Shown: in pieces, positions 1 through 6,200 of the stretch
Position numbering within the stretch: position 1 is the stretch's first letter
Layout: every line of letters begins with the position of its first letter
Source: Gemmatimonadota bacterium
GTDB taxonomy: Bacteria; Gemmatimonadota; Gemmatimonadetes; Longimicrobiales; Longimicrobiaceae
Reading direction: 5' to 3'
Length of the DNA: 22,250 nucleotides
Assembly (NCBI GenBank): GCA_019348475.1
Contig: JAHWJJ010000010.1
Coordinates: 1-22,250, forward strand
The notes under the pieces: model-generated
The model's input: the letters and a program-made list of their open reading frames with translations, nothing else
What the model was told of the DNA's origin: nothing
Database searches by the model: none
Program-made: the position numbers and the translations under genes

Positions 1-488
1 CCCCGCCCCTCGATGATCGGGGTCCGCACGATCATCGGGTACGGCTCGCCGGGGCAGGCGGGGTCCACGCGGTGCCAGGCGCTGGTGCGGCGCTGGACGG
101 TGATCTCGATGGTGCACAGGTCCGCGATGCGCCCCACGGCTTCCACCATCCGACCGTCCGGGCCCGCCGCCCGCGCCGGGAACGAGGCCTGCGCGTAGCC
201 GGGCACCCAGCCGCTCCACCGCGTCCGCCCCGCGTGCGCGCAATCGGCGTCCGCCTGCACCGTCGCGGTCAGCTCGCCGGCGGCCTGGCTCACGCGCACC
301 GTCGCCGGGGCGCCGCACAGGAACTCGAAGGGCGCGCGGTACGTGCCCGCCAGCGCCAGCTCACCGTGCCGCAGCGTGGGGCGCACGCGCGACGCCGGGT
401 TCTCCGGGCACCGCTGCGCGTGCAGGTACGGTCCCGAGCTTCCCAGCGCGATCAGGGCCAGGCTGAGGGTGCGGCGCATGAGGTCCAT
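1..488 (-). CDS. Secreted protein of unknown function (C-terminus cut by window edge)
   Basis: An uninterrupted minus-strand frame of at least 162 codons runs from an ATG at 488 off the left edge. The N-terminus (MDLMRRTLSLALIALGSSG, then PYLHAQ) looks like a signal peptide: two Arg, a hydrophobic core and a probable cleavage site near LHA-Q, so the mature protein should be exported. The mature part is rich in Trp, Arg and spaced Cys (RCPEN, FLCGAP, DADCAH, DLCTIE, DPACPG), which would suit disulfides. A second ATG at 479 would still give a good signal peptide, and neither start has a clear ribosome binding site. It lies 63 bases after the stop of the 112-residue gene on the same strand, so the two may be co-transcribed. 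I recognise no family. That the frame is coding is well supported by length, lack of stops and signal peptide; function is unknown. Confidence 0.65.
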   Translation of the reverse strand, partial: MDLMRRTLSLALIALGSSGPYLHAQRCPENPASRVRPTLRHGELALAGTYRAPFEFLCGAPATVRVSQAAGELTATVQADADCAHAGRTRWSGWVPGYAQASFPARAAGPDGRMVEAVGRIADLCTIEITVQRRTSAWHRVDPACPGEPYPMIVRTPIIEGR

Positions 489-551
489 CGTGCAGATCGT
501 GAGAAGGTCGAGGCCACCCGCGTGCCGCGAGCAGGGCGCGTGCCTCTCCGT

Positions 552-890
552 CTACCCGTGACGACTGCCCTTGTGACGCGTGCCGAGGCGCACGCGGATT
601 CTCGGCGGATCCGCGTCGGGCTGTTCGACGTGGATCTGTCCCGGTCCGCGGACGGCGTCCGCGAGTGCACGGCCGATGTCGTCGCGCAGCTCCAGCGCAT
701 GGAAGGACGCCGCGGGATACAGATAGTCCTCGTCCGTCTCGTCGACCACACGGATCCACCCGCTCCGTGCTGCGCATGCGTCGGGGAGCACGCGATACAC
801 CTTGCGCACCTGCAGGCATACCGGCCAGCCGTCGTTGCGCAGGCACACAACAAAGCGCGGCGTTTCCCCGGGTGCAGTCACCTCATCCAT
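552..890 (-). CDS. Conserved-looking hypothetical protein, 112 aa
   Basis: The frame starts at ATG 890 (MDEVTAPGETPRFVVCLRND) and ends in TAG at 552. An AAGAGG-like ribosome binding site sits just upstream on the minus strand. A longer version from 1001 is possible but would overlap the divergent ferritin-like gene and adds a low-complexity basic N-terminus, so I chose 890. The protein is soluble, with alternating short hydrophobic strands (RFVVCLRN, VCLQVRKVYRVL, GWIRVVDE) followed by an acidic stretch (DETDEDYLYPAASFHALEL) and a basic tail ending in HKGSRHG; no membrane segment is evident. The first half reads like a small beta-rich domain. It probably heads a minus-strand pair with the exported protein at 1-488. 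I recognise no family and propose no function. Confidence 0.65.
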   Translation of the reverse strand: MDEVTAPGETPRFVVCLRNDGWPVCLQVRKVYRVLPDACAARSGWIRVVDETDEDYLYPAASFHALELRDDIGRALADAVRGPGQIHVEQPDADPPRIRVRLGTRHKGSRHG

Positions 891-899
891 GGGCCTCTT

Positions 900-927
900 T
901 TGGGTTCGGCGTGGACGACTGTAAGTT
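900..927 (+). promoter_or_regulatory. Possible sigma-70-type promoter for the ferritin-like operon
   Basis: TTGGGT (900-905) and TAAGTT (922-927) are separated by 16 bases, in the gap between the divergent genes at 890 and 983. The match to consensus is only partial. It is listed because it is the best-placed candidate for the 983-3136 operon. Confidence 0.25.
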
Positions 928-982
928 GTCCGCCGCGCCGCGGAATTCAAGAGCGGCGAAACGCCACCAGACGCACACTTTC

Positions 983-1384
983 GTGGACCTGATTTCCGCA
1001 CTGGAAGAGGCGCGCGCGGCCGAGAAGGAGCAGGCGCTCTTCTACCGCGCCTTGGCCGCTGAGGCCGAGGACCGCGGCGACGCCGCGATGAGCGAGCGCT
1101 ACAACGAGCTGCACGCCGACGAGCAGCACCACGTCAGCCGCCTTACCGCGCGGCTGCTGGAGCTGGGCGCCGGGCTGGCCGACATCGCGCACCTGACGTC
1201 GCGCCCGGTGGGGATGGAGGCGTGGGAGGCGGCGGCGCGCACGCGCGAAGAGGCCGAGGTGCTGCGCTACCAGACGCTGCTGGACGCCGAGCTGGATGCC
1301 GAGACGCGGGCGCTCATCGAAGAGATCCTGCAAACCGAGCGGCACCACGCCGCGGAGCTGGGGGGCAAGTGGACGACCGCGTGA
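983..1384 (+). CDS. Ferritin-like / rubrerythrin-type di-iron protein
   Basis: The 133-residue, almost wholly helical protein carries the spaced carboxylate/His pattern of the ferritin-like four-helix bundle: Glu14/Glu16 in helix 1, E47-x2-H50 in helix 2, Glu90/Glu92 in helix 3 and E119-x2-H122 in helix 4. Two ExxH motifs are the hallmark of rubrerythrin/ferritin-like di-iron sites, so I infer iron binding and a role in iron or peroxide handling. There is no rubredoxin-like Cys4 domain, so it is not a classical rubrerythrin. The GTG at 983 is the first start that gives only the helical domain; no strong ribosome binding site precedes it. Its TGA overlaps the ATG of the dehydrogenase by one base, which indicates an operon with translational coupling. 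The exact subfamily is uncertain. Confidence 0.75.
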   Translation: MDLISALEEARAAEKEQALFYRALAAEAEDRGDAAMSERYNELHADEQHHVSRLTARLLELGAGLADIAHLTSRPVGMEAWEAAARTREEAEVLRYQTLLDAELDAETRALIEEILQTERHHAAELGGKWTTA

Positions 1385-2136
1385 TGCTGGGACTGCGGGC
1401 AAGGCGGGCGCTGGTGACCGGCGCCTCGCGCGGCGTGGGGCGCGCCACGGCGCTGCTGCTGGCGCGCGCGGGCGCGGACGTGGGCATCGGCTACCACAGC
1501 CGCGACGCCGACGCGGCGCAGGTGGTGGAGCAGGCGCGGGGGCTGGGGGTGCGCGCTTTTGCCCAGGCCGCCGACGTGGCGACGCCCTGGGGCGCGGAGA
1601 TGCTCTTCGAGCGCTGCATGGTGGAACTGGGCGGCATCGACCTGTTCGTGGCCAACGCGGGGATCTGGATCCCGGACGACGTGCCCGTGGGCGCCATGAC
1701 CGACGCGCAGTGGGACCGGACGATGGCCGCCAACCTGACCTCCGTCTTTCAGACGGTGCGCCTGGCCGCGCGCTTCGTGAGCGACGGCGGGCGCATCGTC
1801 ATCGTCTCGTCCACCGCCGGGCAGCGCGGCGAGGCGTTTCACGCGGATTACGCGGCCAGCAAGGGCGCGCTCATCTCCTTCACCAAGTCCGTGGCCGTGG
1901 AGCTGGCGGAGCGCGACGTGACGGTGAACTGCGTTGCGCCCGGGTGGATCGACACCGAGATGGTGGAGAAGCCGATGGCGCAGGGGCGCGAGGCGATCGA
2001 GCGCGCCATCCCCCTGGGCCGCATCGCCAGCGCCGACGACGTGGCCGGCCCCATCCTCTTCCTCTGCTCCGCCCTCGCCCGGCACGTCACCGGCGAGATC
2101 CTGAACGTCAACGGGGGGAGCGTGCTCTGTGGCTGA
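1384..2136 (+). CDS. Short-chain dehydrogenase/reductase (FabG-like SDR)
   Basis: A complete 250-residue classical SDR. Visible landmarks are the Rossmann cofactor motif TGASRGVG (12-19), the NAG motif (91-93), catalytic Ser143 in VSSTAG, and the YxxxK pair Tyr156/Lys160 in DYAASK. The C-terminal NVNGGS is the usual end of the FabG/SDR fold. Family knowledge predicts NAD(P)-dependent oxidation or reduction of a carbonyl/hydroxyl substrate; the substrate cannot be read from sequence, and FabG-like ketoacyl reductase is only one option. The ATG at 1384 shares one base with the preceding TGA, and the gene's 3' end overlaps the asparaginase start by 8 bases. All three genes therefore probably form one transcript. 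Gene and family are certain; specific role is not. Confidence 0.9.
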   Translation: MLGLRARRALVTGASRGVGRATALLLARAGADVGIGYHSRDADAAQVVEQARGLGVRAFAQAADVATPWGAEMLFERCMVELGGIDLFVANAGIWIPDDVPVGAMTDAQWDRTMAANLTSVFQTVRLAARFVSDGGRIVIVSSTAGQRGEAFHADYAASKGALISFTKSVAVELAERDVTVNCVAPGWIDTEMVEKPMAQGREAIERAIPLGRIASADDVAGPILFLCSALARHVTGEILNVNGGSVLCG

Positions 2137-3136
2137 GGACGGCAATCGGCCGCGGGTGCTGCTGCTGGCCACGGGCGGCACCATCAGCATGCAGGTAGAT
2201 GCGGAGCAGGGCGGCGCCGTCCCCAAACTGACCGGGCGCGAGATCATGGACGCGCTGCCGGGGGTGGAGCGGGTGGCGCGCGTGGAGGTGCGCGAGTTCG
2301 GGCGCTACCCGGGTCCGCACATGACGATCGAGCGGATGTGGGAGCTGCGCGCCGCCATCCTGGGCGCGCTGGAGGAGGAGTTCGCCGGCGTGGTCGTCAC
2401 GCACGGCACCGATACGCTGGAGGAGACGTCGTACCTGCTGGACCGCTCCCTCCCGGCCGAGAAGCCGGTGGTGATGACGGGCGCCATGCGCAACTCCACC
2501 GAGCTTTCGTGGGACGGCCCCGCGAACCTGATGGCGGCCATCGAGGTGGCGGTGGCGCCCGAGGCGCGGGGCCGCGGGACGATGGTGGTGATGGACGAGG
2601 AGATCGTGCAGGGCGCGGAGGTGGTGAAGACGCACACGGAGGCGGCGGGCACCTTCCGCTCGCCGAACTGGGGCCCGCTGGGGGTGACCGACAAGGGCGA
2701 GGCGCTCTTCTACCGCGAGTCCCGCCGGAAGGCGCCGCTCACGCCGGATGCGCCGGCGCTGCCGGTGGACCTGGTAAAGATCGTGGCCGGGGCGGATTCG
2801 CGGCTGCTGGAGGCCAGCCTGGACACGGGCGCGCGCGGCATCGTGCTGGAGGCGCTGGGGCGGGGGAACGTGCCCCCGGCCGTGCTCCCCGGGGTGCAGC
2901 GGTGGGTGGACGCGGGCCGGCCCCTGGTCATCACCTCCCGGTCGCTGCGGGGGCGGGTGCTGGACACGTACGCCTACCCCGGCGGCGGGCACGTGCTGCG
3001 CGACATGGGCGCCATCTTCGCCGACCATATGACGGGGCAGCAGGCGCGCATCGAGCTCATGCTGGCCATCGGCGTGTACGGGGACGACGTGGAAGCCATC
3101 CGCAACGTGGTGGAGGCGGGGCGCTACGAGCACTGA
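2129..3136 (+). CDS. ansA: L-asparaginase (asparaginase/glutaminase family)
   Basis: The 335-residue protein has all landmarks of bacterial L-asparaginases, which hydrolyse L-asparagine to aspartate and ammonia. ATGGTIS (14-20) holds nucleophile Thr15; THGTDT (91-96) holds the Thr94-Asp95 pair; Lys167 in VVKTHT matches the third catalytic residue. There is no signal peptide, so a cytoplasmic enzyme is expected. The GTG at 2129 lies inside the end of the dehydrogenase gene (8-base overlap) and follows a GGGGAG ribosome binding site at suitable distance. The released ammonium could be reassimilated by the glutamine synthetase encoded at 6201. The symbol is given at family level; sequence alone does not separate the type I and II biochemical classes. 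The 3' end of this gene recurs in decayed form at 4094-4126. Confidence 0.93.
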   Translation: MAEDGNRPRVLLLATGGTISMQVDAEQGGAVPKLTGREIMDALPGVERVARVEVREFGRYPGPHMTIERMWELRAAILGALEEEFAGVVVTHGTDTLEETSYLLDRSLPAEKPVVMTGAMRNSTELSWDGPANLMAAIEVAVAPEARGRGTMVVMDEEIVQGAEVVKTHTEAAGTFRSPNWGPLGVTDKGEALFYRESRRKAPLTPDAPALPVDLVKIVAGADSRLLEASLDTGARGIVLEALGRGNVPPAVLPGVQRWVDAGRPLVITSRSLRGRVLDTYAYPGGGHVLRDMGAIFADHMTGQQARIELMLAIGVYGDDVEAIRNVVEAGRYEH

Positions 3137-3172
3137 AGGCGCAGCGGCGAATCACAATCCGCGGGAGTGTTG

Positions 3173-4090
3173 ATGATGATGTCGATCGTACGGCGGCTCA
3201 GGCCGGGCATGCCTCCGCAGGAGGTGCGCGCCGCGCGCGAGGCGAACGCCTGGTCCCTACAGGAGTTCTCCGAGGCGTTGTGGGTGAGCCCGCTGGAAGC
3301 GGAGGCGTGGGAGGCGGGCTCGGTTGCGCCTTCGCGGGGGCAGGAGGAGTGGATCCGCTGGCACGGGGAGATGGGCGTTCGCGACCGTGCCTTTGCCGAA
3401 GCGGGGCTGAGCCCCTGCGCGTGGGCGCGTGACCGGGCGGCGCAGTACCCGCCCGAACGGCGCGGCAGCCACCCGTCGGACTTTTCTCGTCCCGAGATCG
3501 CGCTGCACGTGCGGCAGTGCCGGGCCTGCCTCCCATCGCCGCTCCCCGAGCTGCTGCAGTCGCCCGCGCCCGAACCGCCCCTTGCCGAAAACATCGGGCG
3601 GGTGGACTGGTTCGTCGGCGGTTGGCGCAGGGCCGAGCACCTGCCGTTGGCCGAGCGCGTCGTGTGGCGTGTGCTGGCGCCGACCGGGCTGCTGGCGGGA
3701 GGCTTGCTGTTCATGGAGACGGCCTTCGGGAAGGACGACGGGTTCGATCTGCCCCTGAAGCCGTTTTTGATCTTCCTGGCCGGATACCTGGTGTTTCTGC
3801 TGACGAGCCGGCCGATGCGGTCGTTCGGCGACGATCATCCCTGGATCGCGTGGCAGGTACGGACGGCGGCGGTGCTCGGCTCCATGCTGCTCGTCTGGGC
3901 CGGCCTGGTGGAAGGCGTGGAACTGACGAATTCGGGTGCTCTGATTTTCGCCGCGGTCATTTCGGCGCTCATCGGCGGGGCGGCGGGTGCGATCGCGGTG
4001 GATTCCCGGGCTCCGGACGAGTATCTCGGGAAAACCGTGGCGCTCACGCTCCCAGCCTGCGATCCGGCGTCCGCCCCGAGCGAAAGCTGA
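3173..4090 (+). CDS. HTH / Cys-His zinc-motif / four-TM membrane protein, paralogue 1
   Basis: A 305-residue protein of composite plan. Residues about 14-60 resemble an XRE/Cro helix-turn-helix (VRAAREANAWSLQEFSEALW, then VSPLEAEAWEAG). Residues 82-119 carry C82-x29-H112-x3-C116-x2-C119, the spacing of the zinc site of ZAS-type anti-sigma factors. Four hydrophobic segments follow near 165-183, 194-211, 231-248 and 254-276, predicting a membrane-anchored protein with a cytoplasmic N-terminus. I chose ATG 3173 because GGGAG at 3163-3167 is its ribosome binding site; the GTG at 3167 overlaps that site, and ATGs at 3176 and 3179 are alternatives. The gene starts 36 bases after asparaginase and may belong to that transcript. 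A DNA-binding or signalling role is inferred; no named family is claimed. Confidence 0.8.
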   Translation: MMMSIVRRLRPGMPPQEVRAAREANAWSLQEFSEALWVSPLEAEAWEAGSVAPSRGQEEWIRWHGEMGVRDRAFAEAGLSPCAWARDRAAQYPPERRGSHPSDFSRPEIALHVRQCRACLPSPLPELLQSPAPEPPLAENIGRVDWFVGGWRRAEHLPLAERVVWRVLAPTGLLAGGLLFMETAFGKDDGFDLPLKPFLIFLAGYLVFLLTSRPMRSFGDDHPWIAWQVRTAAVLGSMLLVWAGLVEGVELTNSGALIFAAVISALIGGAAGAIAVDSRAPDEYLGKTVALTLPACDPASAPSES

Positions 4091-4093
4091 CGT

Positions 4094-4126
4094 GTGGAGG
4101 CCATCCGCAACGGGGTGGATGGCGGC
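4094..4126 (+). pseudogene. Decayed copy of the asparaginase 3' end (tandem-duplication scar)
   Basis: The gap between the two paralogues contains a stretch that matches 3089-3121 in the asparaginase gene at 28 of 33 positions, including an exact 13-mer (gccatccgcaacg). In frame it reads VEAIRNGVDGG against VEAIRNVVEAG of asparaginase, and weaker similarity continues for about 30 bases. It lies directly upstream of paralogue 2, as the asparaginase end lies directly upstream of paralogue 1. This is best explained by duplication of a block running from the asparaginase tail through the adjacent gene. It is not expected to be translated. Confidence 0.7.
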
Positions 4127-4193
4127 GTCTTACAAAGCACGGCAGCGCCGCGGTCCATCGATCGACGCGCGGTCCCTTGATGCAGGAGGTTGA

Positions 4194-5093
4194 ATGCTGA
4201 AGAAATTGATTCGCGCGAAGCCCGTCGTTCGCCCGGACGAGATCCGCGCGATGCGCGAAGAGGCCGGGTGGAGCCCGGAGCGGCTGGCGGAGGCTGTGGG
4301 CGTGCTGCCGCTGGAGGTGACGGCGTGGGAGTCCGGCGCCGTCGGGGTCGACCTCCACCAGGCCGCGCGGATTCGCTGGTCCATCGACCAGGCGGAGTAC
4401 GAGGCCCGGCTGCCCCGCTCCGCCTGCTACTGGACGCGCGCCAACGAAGCGCGCCTGCAGGGCATGCGCGAGCGCGGATTCTTTACCGGCGGCCGTGCGG
4501 ACCGCGAAGTGGCGGCGCACGCGCGGGGGTGCGCGGAGTGCATGCGTGCGGAGATGCTGCGGATTGGCATGCCCCCGCCGCCGCCGGAGCCAGCGGAGCC
4601 GGGGCTGCGCGGGTCGCTGGGTGCCCTGCGCAGCAGCATCGGCCGCCTTCCGGCGTGGCTCCGCGTGCCGCTGCAGGGGGCAGACATGGCGGTGCGTCTG
4701 GCGGCCTTTTACCTGGGCTTGTGGCTGCTGGACCGAATCCAGGGCGAGGATACTGCCGGCCCCTCGCTCACCGGGTTCCTCGCGATCGGCGGCGGGATCC
4801 TGTGGTTCCGCGCACTGGCCTGGCGGCTGCTGCCTCTCAGCGACCGGCGGCCGTACCTGGCCGGGCAACTGTTCGCCGCGGGCATCGCGCTCCCCGCGAT
4901 CCTGCTTGCGGGGCTGCTGGACGGCTGCGACCTGGCCAGCGCCGGACTTTGGATGTTCGCCGGCCTGGTGAGTGCTTTTGTTGGTGGCATGATCGGCAAC
5001 TCGGTCGCCAAAGCCGGCCAGCCGGAGAATGAGACGGAAGACGAGGAGCGGGTCGTCGTCGTCCCGCAGCAGGCGGAGTACTTTCAGCTATGA
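4194..5093 (+). CDS. HTH / Cys-His zinc-motif / four-TM membrane protein, paralogue 2
   Basis: A 299-residue protein with the same plan as the gene at 3173. The HTH (about 16-50; IRAMREEAGWSPERLAEAVG, then VLPLEVTAWESG) is closer to the XRE consensus than in paralogue 1. Then come C78-x30-H109-x3-C113-x2-C116, a Pro-rich linker (127-135), and four hydrophobic segments near 165-181, 192-213, 222-243 and 247-271. The soluble tail is acidic (ENETEDEE) and then hydrophobic. The Cys-aromatic-Trp context of the first Cys (CYW; CAW in paralogue 1) and the HxxxCxxC are conserved although overall identity is modest, so these residues are probably functional. ATG 4194 follows a perfect AGGAGG at 4184-4189. 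I infer a membrane-tethered transcriptional or sigma-related regulator; neither DNA nor sigma binding is shown by sequence. Confidence 0.82.
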   Translation: MLKKLIRAKPVVRPDEIRAMREEAGWSPERLAEAVGVLPLEVTAWESGAVGVDLHQAARIRWSIDQAEYEARLPRSACYWTRANEARLQGMRERGFFTGGRADREVAAHARGCAECMRAEMLRIGMPPPPPEPAEPGLRGSLGALRSSIGRLPAWLRVPLQGADMAVRLAAFYLGLWLLDRIQGEDTAGPSLTGFLAIGGGILWFRALAWRLLPLSDRRPYLAGQLFAAGIALPAILLAGLLDGCDLASAGLWMFAGLVSAFVGGMIGNSVAKAGQPENETEDEERVVVVPQQAEYFQL

Positions 5094-5563
5094 CCGGGCA
5101 CGGCATCATCCGCAAGGCCCCTGCGATCCTTCGTGGCACGATGCGGTTTCCGCGTGGGACCTGGCGTACCTGCGCCGCGGCCACGTGTAACACCGTTTGT
5201 CGTGGTTCTTTGTGCATTCGGGCCCGAAACGGCGTCTCCCGCGGAAGGCGCGGAGGCCGCGGAGGGGCCCTCCGCCTGGAATTTCCGTTCGGTCGCGGTG
5301 CACACGAAGGTGTGAAATTCCGTAGAATGGCTCTTCGATCCCGCTGATCCCACGGCGCCGAGAGCAACAGGGTGCGGTCAGCCGAATCCCCGCCTCCGCG
5401 GCTTCCGGAGGCGGGGATCCTTGCGCTCGCGCGCGGAGCCTCTCCCACCGGACGGCCTTTTCGCTCGTTCCCGACGACGGCATCCGACCGTTCCGCTCCC
5501 GCGGGGAGGGGATGGCGGAGCAGGATCATCCCCGGCCGACGCGACCTGCCCTCGTCACGCCTC
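5094..5563. other. Non-coding gap with two inverted repeats
   Basis: I find no convincing gene here. 5278-5285 (ggaatttc) is exactly inverted at 5314-5321 (gaaattcc), enclosing a smaller CACAC/GTGTG pair. 5386-5398 is perfectly inverted at 5406-5418 (13-base-pair stem, 7-base loop); it could end the upstream transcript although no T-run follows. The small plus-strand frame that starts at 5090 overlapping the upstream stop is Arg-rich and not believable as a gene. Confidence 0.5.
5386..5418 (+). terminator. Perfect 13-bp hairpin, possible terminator
   Basis: ATCCCCGCCTCCG (5386-5398) and its exact complement at 5406-5418 flank a 7-base loop. It lies between the membrane-protein pair and the Lrp promoter. 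The lack of a T-tract leaves intrinsic termination unproven; a structured or regulatory role is possible. Confidence 0.4.
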
Positions 5564-5592
5564 TTGCATCCGAAGCCTCCATCGGTTATCGT
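5564..5592 (+). promoter_or_regulatory. Predicted sigma-70-type promoter of the Lrp-glutamine synthetase unit
   Basis: TTGCAT (5564-5569) and TATCGT (5587-5592) are spaced by exactly 17 bases, each matching 4 of 6 consensus positions. Transcription would begin near 5599, giving a leader of about 38 bases. The surrounding AT-rich patch stands out in this GC-rich window. Confidence 0.45.
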
Positions 5593-5624
5593 TTGCAAAA
5601 TAAAGGCTGAGACAACTCACAACT

Positions 5625-5635
5625 TAAGAATCTTA
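5625..5635. promoter_or_regulatory. Palindrome abutting the Lrp start, candidate autoregulatory operator
   Basis: TAAGA-A-TCTTA is a perfect 11-base palindrome with one central base, ending one base before the GTG start of the Lrp-family gene. Lrp/AsnC proteins commonly bind AT-rich palindromes near their own promoters, so autoregulation by occlusion of initiation or elongation is a reasonable inference. Confidence 0.4.
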
Positions 5636-5636
5636 G

Positions 5637-6161
5637 GTGAACGGTCCGGCGCGCCTCGATGAGATCGACATCCGCCTGCTGGAGATGCTGCAGGAGCACG
5701 GCCGCACGTCGCAGCACGACCTGGCGCAGGCGGTGGGGCTCTCGTCGCCGGCGGTGGCGGAGCGGCTGCGCAAGCTGGAGGAGCGCGGCATCATCCGGCA
5801 GTTCACCGTGCTGGTGGACCCGCGCCGCGTGGGGCGCGACGTCACGGCGTTCATCTTCGTCGGCATCAACGGGTCGCACCACTACCCGGCCTTCCGGTCC
5901 AGCGTGGCGCGGCACCCCGAGGTGCTGGAGTGCCACAGCGTCACGGGCCAGGGAAGCCACATCCTGAAGATCCGCACCGACAGCACCAGCACGCTGGAAG
6001 GGCTGCTGGCGGAGATCCAGGCCTGGCCCGGCGTGCAGTGGACCACCACCAGCATCGTGCTGAGCACGGTAAAGGAAACCAGCGCGCTGGCGCTGGTGCC
6101 GCGCCCGCGCACGGCGGACGCGGCAGCGACGGACGGGGCGGCGGTCGCCCCGGCGCGGTAG
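5637..6161 (+). CDS. Lrp/AsnC-family transcriptional regulator
   Basis: The 174-residue protein has the standard two-domain Lrp plan. A winged HTH spans about 7-56 (DIRLLEMLQEHGRTSQHDLA, then QAVGLSSPAVAERLRKLEERGII), and a RAM/AsnC ligand-sensing domain spans about 57-146 (FTVLVDPRRVGRDVTAFIFV through SIVLSTVKE). It ends in a disordered Ala/Pro tail of some 25 residues. Family members are amino-acid-responsive DNA-binding proteins of nitrogen metabolism. The only start preserving the HTH is GTG 5637; it has no Shine-Dalgarno sequence and abuts an AT-rich palindrome. Glutamine synthetase III follows after 39 bases with no terminator between, so co-transcription and control of that enzyme in response to an amino acid are likely but inferred. 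The effector is unknown. Confidence 0.9.
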   Translation: MNGPARLDEIDIRLLEMLQEHGRTSQHDLAQAVGLSSPAVAERLRKLEERGIIRQFTVLVDPRRVGRDVTAFIFVGINGSHHYPAFRSSVARHPEVLECHSVTGQGSHILKIRTDSTSTLEGLLAEIQAWPGVQWTTTSIVLSTVKETSALALVPRPRTADAAATDGAAVAPAR

Positions 6162-6200
6162 CCACGTTTCCATTCGCCCAGAACCCCGCAACGAGGTCGC

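Noticed and set aside
891..1001. Longer start at 1001 for the 112-aa minus-strand gene
   Set aside because: Would overlap the divergent ferritin-like gene and lacks the ribosome binding site present before 890.
5100..5130. Possible third copy of the asparaginase-tail scar after paralogue 2 (catcatccgcaagg)
   Set aside because: Only about ten bases agree and the reading is not preserved, so chance is likely.
5090..5347. 85-codon frame whose ATG overlaps the stop of the second HTH/TM gene
   Set aside because: The ATGA overlap looked like coupling, but the product is Arg-rich without structure and includes the inverted repeats; no ribosome binding site.
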